From NCBI RefSeq assembly GCF_014649775.1, contig NZ_BMTR01000015.1:1-64000 (forward strand): a stretch of DNA of 64,000 nt, read 5' to 3'. Below the pieces are notes generated by a model. The model did no database searches. It was not told where the DNA came from and saw only the letters and a list, made by a program, of their open reading frames with translations. The translations under genes and the position numbers were made by a program. The DNA comes from Streptomyces longisporoflavus. GTDB taxonomy: Bacteria > Actinomycetota > Actinomycetes > Streptomycetales > Streptomycetaceae. How positions within the stretch are numbered: position 1 is the stretch's first letter; every line of letters starts with the position of its first letter. Positions 52,268 to 61,559 of the stretch are shown in pieces.

Positions 52268-53131
52268 GTGACTGAGGACGAACAACCGGACGAGGCGATA
52301 GCCGTCATCAAGGACGTCGACCACGGCACCGCCAAGCTGATGCCGGACGTGGACCGGCCCCGCGCCTGGCTGCTGACGGTCGACGGGGCGCCCCAGTCGT
52401 ACGTCGATCTGGACGCGCCCACCCACCTGGAGTTCGAGTACGCGCAACGGCTCGCCCACGTCCTCGACACCTCGGACGACCCCGAGCGCCCCTTGGACGT
52501 GATCCACCTCGGCGGCGGCGCGCTCACCCTGCCCCGCTATGTCGCCGCCACCCGGCCCGGCTCCCGGCAGGACGTGGTGGAGGCGGACCGCGGGCTCCTC
52601 GACCTGGTCACCGAACGGCTGCCGTTGCCCGCGGACTGCGGGATCACCGTGCACGGCGCGGACGCCCGGCAGTGGCTCGAAGCGGCGGCGCCCGACAGCG
52701 CCGATGTCCTGGTCGCCGACGTGTTCGGCGGCTCGCGGGTGCCCGCCCATCTGACCTCGGCGGCCTACGCGCGCGCCGCGGAGCGTGTCCTGCGCGCGGG
52801 CGGGATCTACGCGGCGAACCTCGCCGACGGGGCGCCCTTCGGCTTCCTGCGCTCTCAGCTCGCCACCTTCGCCGAGGTGTTCGGGCAGGTCGCGCTGATC
52901 GCCGAGCCGACCGTGCTGCGCGGGCGGCGCTTCGGCAACGCGGTGCTCGTCGCCTCGCACGACGCGATCGAGGTCGAGGCTCTCGCCCGACGTGCGGCGG
53001 CCGACGTCTTCCCGGCGCGTGTCGAGTACGGTGCGGCGCTGCGCCTGTTCATCGGTGACGCGCGGCCGGTGCGGGACGAGGACGCGGTGGCGTCACCCGA
53101 GCCGCCCGACGGGGCCTTCGGCATCGGCTGA
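52268..53131 (+). CDS. Spermidine-synthase-like methyltransferase-fold protein
   Basis: A 287-aa protein with a Rossmann methyltransferase fold: LDVIHLGGGALTLPRYVAAT, QDVVEADRGLLDLVTERLPL, DVLVADVFGGSRVPAHLTS. It resembles actinobacterial spermidine-synthase-like proteins, which often lack the full putrescine site; function unproven. GTG 52268 lies 6 bases after CACAAT (52256-52261): probably leaderless. Its end overlaps the convergent MFS gene by 39 bases. Confidence 0.83.
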   Translation: MTEDEQPDEAIAVIKDVDHGTAKLMPDVDRPRAWLLTVDGAPQSYVDLDAPTHLEFEYAQRLAHVLDTSDDPERPLDVIHLGGGALTLPRYVAATRPGSRQDVVEADRGLLDLVTERLPLPADCGITVHGADARQWLEAAAPDSADVLVADVFGGSRVPAHLTSAAYARAAERVLRAGGIYAANLADGAPFGFLRSQLATFAEVFGQVALIAEPTVLRGRRFGNAVLVASHDAIEVEALARRAAADVFPARVEYGAALRLFIGDARPVRDEDAVASPEPPDGAFGIG

Positions 53132-54451
53132 GGCCGCGGGTGTGACCGCGGGTGTGACCGGGGGCGTGACCGGGGGCGTGACCGGGAGAGCGTCCGCCCG
53201 GGCGGTGTCCCCGGTGATCTCCTTCGACGCGGTGCGCCGCGTCAGATTGCGCACGTCGGGGACGAGCAGCACGAGCGCCGTCACCACGACCACCAGGACC
53301 GCGCAGCCCCACAGCGAGGCCGAACGCCCGAAGGCGAGCTCCGCGGGACCCGCGAGGGCCGTGGCGAGCGGGACCATCGCGATCGAGCCGAACCAGTCGT
53401 ACGCGGCGACCCGCGACAGTTTCTCCTCGGGTATCTCCTGATGCATCGTCGTCATCCAGGAGACGCCGAACACCTCGATCGCGACGCCGCTGACGAACAT
53501 CACCGCGGCCAGACCCCACACCGGCAACGGCACCGCGAGCGCTGCCGACGGCGCGGCGAGCGGGAAGACGCACAGGGTGCCCGCGAGCAGCAGCCGCCGC
53601 GGCTTCCAGCGCATCATCAAAAACGCGCCGCCGACCGTGCCCGCGCCGAACGCGCCGAGGGCCAGACCCCACGGTCCCGCGCCCCCCAGTTCGTCCCGCG
53701 CGACCAGTGGCCCGAAGACCGCCTCGGCCGCGCCGACCACCGCGACCACCACCGAGAACTGCGCGACGATCGCCCACAGCCACGGCCGGCCGATGAACTC
53801 CCGCCAGCCGTCCCGCAGATCGGAGAGCAGCCCGCCGCCCGGCTTGCGTGCCGGTATATGGCTTACGTCCAGGAACGACCGCAGTGCTCCGGCCACCGCG
53901 AACGCCGCCGCGTCCACGGCGAGTACCCATCCGGGGCCGATCGCGGCGACCAGCAGACCGCCGAGCGCCGCCCCGCCGAGCCCCGCACCCTGCATCGCCA
54001 TGCGGTAGAGCGCGAAGGCGCGCCGCGCCTGTTCGCCGCTGACGGTCGAAAGGAGCATGCCCTCGGCGGCCGGGCCGAAGAACGCCTGACCGGTGCCGCC
54101 GAGCGCGGTGAGCAGCATCATCGACCACAGCGGGGGCGTGCCGGAGATGACGAGCACCGCGAAGACGGCCTGCGAGGCGCAGTTGAGCGCGTTGGCCGCG
54201 ACCATCACGTGGTGGCGCGGCAGCCGGTCGGCGACGGCGCCGCCGATGAGCAGGAACAGCACGAGCGGCAGCGTGCGCGCGGCGGCCACCAGACCCACGT
54301 CCCCGCCGTCACCGCCGGAGTCGAGCACGGCGAACGCCGCCGCGATCAGGGCACCGGCACTGCCCAGATTGGTCACGACCGCGGCGGCGGTCAGCAGGCT
54401 GTAGTTGCGGCCTGCCCAGGAGGGACGGCGCACGGCGGCGGGAGTGGTCAC
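53093..54451 (-). CDS. MFS transporter
   Basis: A 452-aa, about 12-helix exporter of the MFS_3/enterobactin-exporter type: GRNYSLLTAAAVVTNLGSAG, ALRSFLDVSHIPARKPGGGL. It exports drugs or metabolites; substrate unknown. The C-terminal tail contains VTPPVTPPVTPAVTPA, coded by four 12-bp units (53142-53189). GTG 54451 lies 6 bases after GATAGT (minus, 54458-54463): predicted leaderless. No regulator is adjacent. Confidence 0.88.
   Translation of the reverse strand: MTTPAAVRRPSWAGRNYSLLTAAAVVTNLGSAGALIAAAFAVLDSGGDGGDVGLVAAARTLPLVLFLLIGGAVADRLPRHHVMVAANALNCASQAVFAVLVISGTPPLWSMMLLTALGGTGQAFFGPAAEGMLLSTVSGEQARRAFALYRMAMQGAGLGGAALGGLLVAAIGPGWVLAVDAAAFAVAGALRSFLDVSHIPARKPGGGLLSDLRDGWREFIGRPWLWAIVAQFSVVVAVVGAAEAVFGPLVARDELGGAGPWGLALGAFGAGTVGGAFLMMRWKPRRLLLAGTLCVFPLAAPSAALAVPLPVWGLAAVMFVSGVAIEVFGVSWMTTMHQEIPEEKLSRVAAYDWFGSIAMVPLATALAGPAELAFGRSASLWGCAVLVVVVTALVLLVPDVRNLTRRTASKEITGDTARADALPVTPPVTPPVTPAVTPAASADAEGPVGRLG
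53142..53189 (-). repeat. Four 12-bp tandem units in the MFS tail
   Basis: Units at 53142, 53154, 53166 and 53178 share GTGACCGSGGG. They encode Pro-Val-Thr repeats at the C-terminus of the MFS protein on the minus strand. Confidence 0.9.
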
Positions 54452-54522
54452 CAGGGGACTATCGCCGCCGCGACACCGACTTGCCAAACCGATTCTTCAT
54501 GGGGCAGGACCCCGTCAGCGGC

Positions 54523-55560
54523 TCAGGATTCCTCGGGGTCGCCGTGCAGCCGCACCGTGCTGAGGATCTTCTTCACGGTCGCGTCGGGGATCTCGTCCTT
54601 GACGCCCTTGGCGCCGTAGAGCGACCACGCGACGTACTCACCGTCGGCGTTCTTGAACGCGAACGTCGTGGCCTTGCCGTCCGAGTCGCACTTGTCCTCC
54701 TTGACGACTCCGGACGTCGTGGAGGTGGCGACGCTGCCCTTGACGCCCGACGTGGTGGTGTACGACTCCACCTTGCCGATCTTGATCCTCTTCTTGTCGG
54801 CCTTCTTCTGGCCCGTGTACCCGCCGAAGACCCACCACGCGGAGTCGTTGCGCGCGACGTCCTTGGTGTTCTTGGCGCCGTTCTGGCCCTTCGTGCCGAC
54901 CGCGCCGAGGGCGGTGTCGTCCTTCGTGCCGTCCTTGTCGTCGTCCGAGGAGCACCACTTGGACTTGTAGTGCGCGGGCGCGGACATGCCGATGAGCACG
55001 CTGCCGTCACCCTTCTCTTCGTCCTCGAAGCCGATGAAGGTGTCCGGGGTGTCGACCTCCCAGTCGGCCGGGACGTCGAAGGCGGTGCCCCACTTGGGGT
55101 TCACCACGACCTGCCAGCCCTTGATCGTCGCCTTCGGGCCCTTGCCCGTACCGCGCTCGGTGCCGCCTTCGTCGGTCTCGGTGGGGCTTGGCTTCGAGGA
55201 GGCGGACTTGGCCGGGGACTTCCCCGGCTTGCCGTTCGCCTCGTCGTCCTTGTCGCCGCCGAGCACCAGGAACCCCGTGACACCGGCGGCCGCCAGGACG
55301 GCGAGCGCCGCGACGATCGCGGTGATCTTCGTCTTGTTTCCGTCCCCGCCCCCGCCGCCCTGCTGGGGCGGCACCGGCGGCGGAGTGGGCGCGGCCCACT
55401 GCGGCTGCTCCGGCTGCGAGTAGACACCCGGCTGCGGTTGCTGCTGGTACCCCGGCTGCTGGTACGGGTTCGGCTGCTGGTACCCCGGCTGCTGGTACGG
55501 ATTGGGATTCTGGTCCTGCGGGTTCTGCTCGCCCCCGGGCGGCTGCTGTCCTGGCCACAT
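54523..55560 (-). CDS. Single-pass membrane protein, paralogue A of three
   Basis: A 345-aa protein: a cytoplasmic Pro/Gln/Tyr-rich tail (WPGQQPPGGEQNPQDQNPNP, then QQPGY repeats), one helix (IVAALAVLAAAGVTGFLVLG, about 95-114), and an extracellular domain with two cysteines (KWCSSDDD, DKCDSDGK) and a calcium-loop-like DDDKDGTKDD. The domain start GWQVVVNPKWGTAFDVPADW recalls PsbP/Mog1-like folds (weak guess). TATGGT (55569-55574, minus) ends 8 bases before ATG 55560. Function unknown. Confidence 0.83.
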   Translation of the reverse strand: MWPGQQPPGGEQNPQDQNPNPYQQPGYQQPNPYQQPGYQQQPQPGVYSQPEQPQWAAPTPPPVPPQQGGGGGDGNKTKITAIVAALAVLAAAGVTGFLVLGGDKDDEANGKPGKSPAKSASSKPSPTETDEGGTERGTGKGPKATIKGWQVVVNPKWGTAFDVPADWEVDTPDTFIGFEDEEKGDGSVLIGMSAPAHYKSKWCSSDDDKDGTKDDTALGAVGTKGQNGAKNTKDVARNDSAWWVFGGYTGQKKADKKRIKIGKVESYTTTSGVKGSVATSTTSGVVKEDKCDSDGKATTFAFKNADGEYVAWSLYGAKGVKDEIPDATVKKILSTVRLHGDPEES

Positions 55561-55659
55561 GGGCAGTAACCATAGAGGGGCTCGTGGCCTGATGTCATCG
55601 CCGGCCCCGCGGGGACAGCGGCACATCGGTTCACAAGCCCCACCGGCGGAGGAAACGTG

Positions 55660-56730
55660 TCAGGACTCCGTGGGGTCCCCGTGCAGACGCACCGTATTGA
55701 GGATCTTCATGACGGTGGCCTCCGGGATCTCGTCCTTGACGCCCTTGGCGCCGTAGAGGCTCCAGGCCACGTACTCACCGTCGGAGTTCTTGAAGCCGAA
55801 GGTGATCGCCTTGCCGTCCGAGTCGCACTTGCCGTTCTGCGGCGTGTTCGTCGAATGGGCGCGCGCGATGCTGCCCTTGACGCCGGTCTTCGTGGTGAAC
55901 GGCTCCGCCTTCTTGGTGAAGGTGAGGCTCTTCTTGTCCGGTTGCGTGTAGCCGCCGAAGACCCACCACGGCACCTGGTTGACCGCGACCTCGTCGGTGC
56001 TCTTCGCGCCGTTCGCGCCCTTGGTGCCGACGGCGCCGAGGGAGGTGTCGTCCTTCGTGCCGTCCTTGTCGTCGTCGGACGAGCACCACTTCGACTTGTA
56101 GACCGCCGGTGCGGACATGCCGATGAGGGTGGTGCCGTCACCCTTCTTGGCGTCCTCGAAGCCGATGAAGGTGTCGGGCGTCTGCACCTCCCAGTCGGCC
56201 GGGACGTCGAAGGCGGTGCCCCACTTGGGGTTCACCACGACCTGCCAGCCCTTGACCACCGGCTTCGGGCCCTTGTTCGTGCCGCGCTCGGTACCGCCGT
56301 CGTCCGTGGAGACGTCCGAACCGGGCTTCTGGGACGCCGACTTGGTCGGAGCCTTGGAAGGCTTGTCGTTCGCCTCGTCGTCCTTGTCACCGCCGAGCAC
56401 CAGGAACCCGGTGACACCGGCGGCCACCACGACCGCCGTCGCCGCGACAATGGCGACGAGCTTCGTCTTGTTGCCGTTGCCGCCGCCCCCGTCACCGCCG
56501 GGCTGCGGCGTCACCCCCATCGGCGCGGTCGGCGCGCTCCACTGCCCCTGCGGCCGGCCCGGCTGCCCCGGCCCCTGCTGCTGATAGGGATTGGGCTGCT
56601 GGTATCCCGGCTGCTTGTACGGGTTCGGCTGCTGGTACCCCGGCTGCTGGTACCCCGGCTCCTTGTACGGATTGGGATTCTGGTCCTGCGGGTTCTGCTC
56701 GCCCCCGGGCGGCTGCTGTCCTGGCCACAT
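55660..56730 (-). CDS. Single-pass membrane protein, paralogue B of three
   Basis: A 356-aa near relative of paralogue A: the same tail motif WPGQQPPGGEQNPQDQNPNP followed by QQPGY/KQPGY repeats, the same helix (VAATAVVVAAGVTGFLVLGG), and an extracellular domain with two cysteines (KWCSSDDDKDGTKDD, GKCDSDGKA) and the same C-terminal YVAWSLYGAKGVKDEIP. TATCGT (56739-56744, minus) ends 8 bases before ATG 56730. Identity is highest between A and B, so one copy arose recently from the other. Confidence 0.83.
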   Translation of the reverse strand: MWPGQQPPGGEQNPQDQNPNPYKEPGYQQPGYQQPNPYKQPGYQQPNPYQQQGPGQPGRPQGQWSAPTAPMGVTPQPGGDGGGGNGNKTKLVAIVAATAVVVAAGVTGFLVLGGDKDDEANDKPSKAPTKSASQKPGSDVSTDDGGTERGTNKGPKPVVKGWQVVVNPKWGTAFDVPADWEVQTPDTFIGFEDAKKGDGTTLIGMSAPAVYKSKWCSSDDDKDGTKDDTSLGAVGTKGANGAKSTDEVAVNQVPWWVFGGYTQPDKKSLTFTKKAEPFTTKTGVKGSIARAHSTNTPQNGKCDSDGKAITFGFKNSDGEYVAWSLYGAKGVKDEIPEATVMKILNTVRLHGDPTES

Positions 56731-56820
56731 GGCGGGAAACGATACGGGGTCAGGACACCGGGGCAGCGCGGCAGCCCCTGGTGGCAGGGCCTGTGGTGGG
56801 GCCTGCGGCGGGGCGGTCGC

Positions 56821-57752
56821 TCAGGATGGGGACCCGTTGTCGTATTCGCGCACCGTGCTGAGCATCTTCTTCACCGTCGCGTCCGGGACTTCCCCGCTCA
56901 CGCCCTTGGCGCCGAAGAACGACCACGAGACGAACTTCCCCTCGGAGTCCTTGAATCCGAAGGTGGTGGCCTTGCCGTCCGAGTCGCACTTGTCGTCCTT
57001 GGCGACGCCGGAGACCGAGGACGTGGCCACGCTGCCCCGGATGCCCGACTTGGTGGTGTAGGACTCCACCGCGCTGGTCTTGATGTTCTGCCGGTCGGGC
57101 TGGGAGTACTGGCCGTACACCCACGTCGCCGAGTTCTCCCTGGCGATCTCCTCGGTGCTCTTCGCGTCGCGGTTGCCCTTGCTGCCGGCCTCGGCGAGCG
57201 GCGTGTGGTCCTTGACGCCGTCCCGGTCGGGATCGCTCGTGCACCACTGCTTCTTGAACACGGCGGGCGCCATCATCGCGATCAGGATGCTGTCCTCGTC
57301 GTCGGCCTCCCCGACGGCGTCCACCCAGTCCTGCGACTTGAGCTCCCACTGAGGGGGCGCGTCGAAGGCGATGCCGCGCTCGGCGTTCACGACCGTCTGC
57401 CAGCCGGCGATCGTCGGCTTCGGCCCGCCGTCCACGCCGCGTTCGGTGCCACCGGACTCGGCCGGTCTCGTCGGCTCGGACGCGGAGGATCGCGCGGGAC
57501 CCGGCTTCGCGTCGTCCTCCTTGTCACCGCCCAGGACCAGGAACCCCGTCACACCGGCGCCCACTACGACTGCGGCCGCGGCGACGACGGCGATGACCTT
57601 GGTCCGGTTGCCGCCCCCGTCGCCCCGCGGGCCCCTGCCGCGCCGCCGGGGACAGTGGGAGCGTTCCAGGGCGCGGGCTGCTGGTATCCCGGCTGCCGGT
57701 ACGGATTCGGCTGGTCCGGCCCGCCCCCGGGCTGCTGCTCTCCTGGCCACAT
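56821..57752 (-). pseudogene. Single-pass membrane protein, paralogue C of three, frameshifted
   Basis: The N-terminal part (ATG 57752: WPGEQQPGGGPDQPNPYRQP, then GYQQPAPWNAPTVPGG) is in a different frame from the rest (NRTKVIAVVAAAAVVV helix, KQWCTSDPDRDGVKD, DKCDSDGKATTF). One base seems missing near 57610-57650 in a run of G/C. With it restored, the gene would be a third paralogue of about 310 aa. The calcium-loop motif DPDRDGVKD is best here. Either a pseudogene or a sequencing error in GC homopolymers. TATCGT (57761-57766, minus) precedes the start. Confidence 0.75.
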
Positions 57753-57831
57753 GGGCAGCAACGATAGGCGATCGCGATCTACGTCCGGGGACTCCTGGCC
57801 AAAGAACGCTACTCGTGGGTAACATCGCGCC

Positions 57832-58284
57832 ATGAGCGCTGACCAGATGTCGATAGGCGAGATGCTCGCCGCCACCGTGCCGATGGCCCGGACCCTGAAC
57901 CTCGAGTTCCGTGAGACCACGCCCGACAAGGCGGTGGTCGCCCTGCCCGACCAGGCCGAGTACCACAACCACGTCGGCGGGCCGCACGCCGGAGCCATGT
58001 TCACGCTGGGGGAGTCGGCCAGCGGCGCGATCGTGCTCGCCGCGTTCGGGGAGCAGCTCTCGCGGGCCGTACCCCTCGCCGTGAGCGCCGACATCGCGTA
58101 CAAGAAGCTCGCCATGGGGCCGGTGACCGCCACCGCGACCCTGGGCCGCCCGGCCTCCGAGGTCGTGGCCGAGCTGGACGCGGGGCAGCGGCCCGAGTTC
58201 CCGGTGGCGATCGCGATCCAGCGCGAGGACGGCGCCGTGACCGGCGAGATGACGGTCGTCTGGACGCTGCGCCCCAATAACTGA
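57832..58284 (+). CDS. PaaI/DUF4442 hotdog-fold thioesterase-like protein
   Basis: A 150-aa hotdog protein: VPMARTLNLEFRETTPDKAV, EYHNHVGGPHAGAMFTLGES (helix with the conserved HxGxxx-H pattern), ADIAYKKLAMGPVTATATLG. It probably hydrolyses acyl-CoA. TAACAT (57820-57825) ends 6 bases before ATG 57832: predicted leaderless. It is divergent from paralogue C. Confidence 0.87.
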   Translation: MSADQMSIGEMLAATVPMARTLNLEFRETTPDKAVVALPDQAEYHNHVGGPHAGAMFTLGESASGAIVLAAFGEQLSRAVPLAVSADIAYKKLAMGPVTATATLGRPASEVVAELDAGQRPEFPVAIAIQREDGAVTGEMTVVWTLRPNN

Positions 58285-58324
58285 GTCGCGTACGGGCGTT
58301 CACTTCCGTACGTTCGTTGAACAC

Positions 58325-58380
58325 GGCGGCGCCACGTCGGCCGGGCCACGGGGGTCCCGACCGGCGAGGCGCCGTCTTTC
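58325..58380 (+). terminator. Terminator-like hairpin
   Basis: GGCGGCGCC (58325-58333) pairs with GGCGCCGTC (58368-58376; one wobble), enclosing a second GC-rich hairpin, and is followed by TTTC. It lies between the thioesterase and the esterase genes. Confidence 0.5.
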
Positions 58381-58390
58381 GTTCACCTTA

Positions 58391-58419
58391 TTGACACGAG
58401 TCAGTGACGGTCATAGTTT
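58391..58419 (+). promoter_or_regulatory. Promoter of the secreted carboxylesterase
   Basis: TTGACA (58391-58396), 17 bases, TAGTTT (58414-58419). Transcription would start near 58426, about 33 bases before ATG 58459. Confidence 0.75.
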
Positions 58420-58458
58420 TCCGCCGCCAGGTGTCGACGTCATCCAGGGAGTCGCCGC

Positions 58459-60138
58459 ATGAGACGCAGGAGAACCACGGCAGCCACGGCAACCACGAAA
58501 AGAGCGGCAAGAGCGGCACATGCGGGAAGGGCGAGGCGCATGGCGTCCGCCCTCGTCGTCATGGCCGCCGCCGCGGCCCTGCTCACCCCGCACCCCGCGC
58601 AGGCCGCCCCCGGCAAGGGCACGCTCGTGCGTACGGACGCGGGCTGGGTGCGCGGGGAGTCCACGGCCGAGGGGCGACAGTTCCTCGGCATCCCCTACGC
58701 GCGCCGGCCCGTCGGCGACCTCCGCTGGAAGGAGCCGCGGCCGGTCAAGCCCTGGCAGGGTGTCCGCGGCGCGACCTCGTTCGGCAACCGCTGCGTGCAG
58801 AGCGCCAGTTGGGACCCCGGCTACGAGAACCCCAGTCACACGGAGGACTGCCTCGACCTCAACGTCTACACGCCCGAGGGGCAGCGCGAGCAGCGCCCCG
58901 TCCTGGTCTGGCTGCACGGCGGCGGGCTCACCGCGGGCGCGGGGGAGGACATCGTGCCCGACTCCTTCGCCCGGCGTACCGGCACCGTGGTCGTGACCGT
59001 CAACTACCGCCTCGGAGCGATGGGGTTCCTCGCCGGGGACGGGCTCGACCCGGAGGCGTCCGACGGTGTCTCCGGCAACTACGGCATGCTCGACCAGCAG
59101 GCCGCCCTGCGCTGGGTGCGCGCCAACATCGACTCGTTCGGCGGCGACCGGCGGCGCGTGACCATCGCGGGCGAGTCGGCGGGCGGTCGTTCGGTCTGTA
59201 CCCAGCTCGCCTCGCCCACCGCCAAGGGCCTCTACCGCGCGGGCATCGTGCAGAGCGGTGCCTACGGCGACTGCGCGGCCCGCGAGCGCAAGGACGCCCT
59301 CACGCAGGGAGCCGCCTTCGCCGAGAAGGCGGGCTGCCCCGACCCGGCGACCGCCCTCGCCTGTCTGCGGAAGAAGCCTGCCGAGGAGATCCTCGCGGCG
59401 CAGGCCGGGTTCGACTGGGGCCCGGTGGCGGGCGGCGACTTCCTGCCGGTCCAGCCGGAGCAGGCGTACAAGAACGGGAGCGCCTCCCGCGTGCCGGTCC
59501 TGAACGGCGCGAACAGCGACGAAGGACGGCTCTTCGCCTACGGACAGTTCGACGCGCAGGGCAAGCCCCTCACCGAGGAGCAGTACCCGGCCGCCCTCAC
59601 GCGGGCGTACGGCGCCGATCTTGGCGCCAAGGTCCTCAAGCGCTATCCGGTGTCCGGGCACGCCACGCCCACGCACGCGTACGCCGCCGCCCAGGGCGAC
59701 CGGATGTTCGCCTGTACGGCGCTGCGCATGGACAGGGCGCTCGCGGGCCGCGGCCCCGTCTACGCCTACGAGTTCGCCGACCGCACCTCGCCGCCCTTCG
59801 CCTCGATCCGCGAGGCGGGCAAGACGTTCGACTTCGGGGCGACCCACGTCAACGAAGTGCAGTACCTCTTCAAGCACTTCGGTCTCCCGACACCGCTCAA
59901 CGCCGAACAGAAGGCCCTGGCGCGGCAGATGGTCCAGTACTGGGGCTCCTTCGTCCACGGCGGCGCGCCGCGCGCGGAGGGCCAGCCCACCGCCCCCGAC
60001 CAGCGGACACAGCCCGGCCGCGTGCTCTCGCTGCGCACCGCCTCCGCGGGCGGCAACGAGCTGAGCGCCACCGTGGCCCGTGAGCACCAGTGTGACCTGT
60101 GGGACCGCGAGGACTCCGCCCCGGCCGACGCCGGGTGA
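58459..60138 (+). CDS. Secreted type-B carboxylesterase
   Basis: A 559-aa alpha/beta-hydrolase. An Arg/Thr-rich signal peptide with a hydrophobic core (about 31-50) ends near AQA. Then come GIPYARRPVGDLRWKEPRPV, the oxyanion region WLHGGGLTAG and the nucleophile Ser240 in GESAGGRSV. It hydrolyses esters outside the cell; para-nitrobenzyl-esterase type. ATG 58459 has GGGAG. The ends of the chain look normal in length for the family. Confidence 0.93.
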   Translation: MRRRRTTAATATTKRAARAAHAGRARRMASALVVMAAAAALLTPHPAQAAPGKGTLVRTDAGWVRGESTAEGRQFLGIPYARRPVGDLRWKEPRPVKPWQGVRGATSFGNRCVQSASWDPGYENPSHTEDCLDLNVYTPEGQREQRPVLVWLHGGGLTAGAGEDIVPDSFARRTGTVVVTVNYRLGAMGFLAGDGLDPEASDGVSGNYGMLDQQAALRWVRANIDSFGGDRRRVTIAGESAGGRSVCTQLASPTAKGLYRAGIVQSGAYGDCAARERKDALTQGAAFAEKAGCPDPATALACLRKKPAEEILAAQAGFDWGPVAGGDFLPVQPEQAYKNGSASRVPVLNGANSDEGRLFAYGQFDAQGKPLTEEQYPAALTRAYGADLGAKVLKRYPVSGHATPTHAYAAAQGDRMFACTALRMDRALAGRGPVYAYEFADRTSPPFASIREAGKTFDFGATHVNEVQYLFKHFGLPTPLNAEQKALARQMVQYWGSFVHGGAPRAEGQPTAPDQRTQPGRVLSLRTASAGGNELSATVAREHQCDLWDREDSAPADAG

Positions 60139-60220
60139 GCGGGTAGGCTGCCCGGCGTGCGCGCTCCGGGGGGATCGCGCACGCCGGGTACACGCACCAT
60201 CAGCACAGGAGGAACCGGCG

Positions 60221-60892
60221 TTGCACGTCCAGGAATGGCTGGAGACCGTACCGGCCGTCAGTATCTACGCGCTGGTGGGCGTGATCATCGGTCTGGAGAG
60301 CCTGGGCATCCCGCTGCCGGGTGAGATCGTCCTCGTCTCGGCCGCGCTGCTCTCCTCCCAGCACGGCGAGCTCAACCCCGTCATCCTCGGGATCTGCGCC
60401 ACGGCAGGCGCCATCATCGGCGACTCCATCGGGTACGCGATCGGACGCAAGGGCGGCCGGCCGCTCCTCGCCTGGCTGGAACGGAAGTTCCCCAAGCACT
60501 TCAGCGCCGCGAACGTCGGCAGCGCCGAGCAGTCGTTCCAGAAGTGGGGCATGTGGGCGGTCTTCTTCGGCCGCTTCGTCGCCCTGCTGCGGATCTTCGC
60601 CGGGCCGCTCGCGGGCGTCCTGCGCATGCCGTACTGGAAGTTCCTGATCGCCAACGTCCTGGGCGGCATCGTGTGGGCGGGCGGCACCACCGCCGTCATC
60701 TACTACATCGGTGTCGTCGCCGAGGACTGGCTCAAGCGGTTCTCGTACTTCGGTCTGGCCATCGCCGTCCTGATCGGCGTCGGCTCGATGCTGCTCGTCA
60801 AGCGCCGCGCCAAGAAGTCGGCGGCGGCGCGCGAAGCGGGGAACCGCCCGGAGCCGGCGGCCGAGCCGGTGCCCGTTCCGGCCGCCGACTGA
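60221..60892 (+). CDS. DedA family membrane protein
   Basis: A 223-aa membrane protein: HVQEWLETVPAVSIYALVGV, ESLGIPLPGEIVLVSAALL, FFGRFVALLRIFAGPLAGVL. DedA proteins support membrane potential and, in some cases, lipid carrier (undecaprenyl phosphate) transport. The start is TTG 60221, supported by AGGAGG at 60207-60212 and the conserved N-terminus; the frame stays open upstream inside the end of the esterase gene. A Pro/Glu-rich tail ends the protein. Confidence 0.9.
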   Translation: MHVQEWLETVPAVSIYALVGVIIGLESLGIPLPGEIVLVSAALLSSQHGELNPVILGICATAGAIIGDSIGYAIGRKGGRPLLAWLERKFPKHFSAANVGSAEQSFQKWGMWAVFFGRFVALLRIFAGPLAGVLRMPYWKFLIANVLGGIVWAGGTTAVIYYIGVVAEDWLKRFSYFGLAIAVLIGVGSMLLVKRRAKKSAAAREAGNRPEPAAEPVPVPAAD

Positions 60893-60896
60893 AACC

Positions 60897-61427
60897 TCAC
60901 CCGGCGTGGGCGTCCCGGTGGGCCTTGGCCAGTTCGACGTACATCGTGCCGTTGAGCGTGACGCCCGCGCGCTCCTCGTCCGTGAGCGGCCTGCGCACCT
61001 TGGCCGGCACGCCCGCCACGAGTGAGCCGGGGGGCACGACCATCCCCTGCGGTACGAGCGCCTGCGCCGCGACCAGCGAACCGGCGCCGATCACCGCGCC
61101 GTTGAGGACCGTCGCGCCCATGCCGATCAGGCAGTCGTCCTCGACGGTGCAGCCGTGCAGGACGGCGTTGTGGCCGACCGAGACCCGCTCGCCGATCTTC
61201 ATCGGGAAGCCGAGGTCGACGTGGAGGCTGCAGTTGTCCTGGATGTTGCTGTCGGCGCCGACGACGATCGGCCCGCCGTCGGCGCGGAGCACCGCCCCGT
61301 ACCAGGTGCTCGCACCGGCGTGCAGCGTCACCTCGCCGATGATGACCGAGGTGGGCGCGGTGAAGGCGTCCTGATCGATCTTCGGGTTCTTGCCGCCGAA
61401 CCCGGTGATGAGTGCCTCGTGGCCCAT
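60897..61427 (-). CDS. Gamma-carbonic anhydrase family protein
   Basis: A 176-aa left-handed beta-helix protein with the three zinc histidines of gamma-carbonic anhydrases: H69 (NCSLHVD), H86 and H91 (VGHNAVLHGC). Hydration of CO2 is likely but the family also includes inactive members. ATG 61427 has GGAGAG 6 bases upstream. It ends 4 bases from the convergent DedA gene. Confidence 0.9.
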   Translation of the reverse strand: MGHEALITGFGGKNPKIDQDAFTAPTSVIIGEVTLHAGASTWYGAVLRADGGPIVVGADSNIQDNCSLHVDLGFPMKIGERVSVGHNAVLHGCTVEDDCLIGMGATVLNGAVIGAGSLVAAQALVPQGMVVPPGSLVAGVPAKVRRPLTDEERAGVTLNGTMYVELAKAHRDAHAG

Positions 61428-61559
61428 CGGATCTCTCCATTCGTACGTGTCTCGCGCCTGGCGGAACCGTACGGGACGGGGTGGGTCCGCCGCCCCGTGG
61501 GGTGAAGATCACAGGGTTGCGGACTCACCGGGCCGCGCGGGGCTGAGTAACGTGAGCGC

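Noticed and set aside
53142..53189. 12-bp repeat as regulatory site
   Set aside because: It is inside the MFS coding frame and explained by Pro-Val-Thr repeats in the protein tail.
58411..60087. 558-codon minus-strand frame over the carboxylesterase
   Set aside because: Shadow of the esterase gene, which has a signal peptide and catalytic motif on the plus strand.
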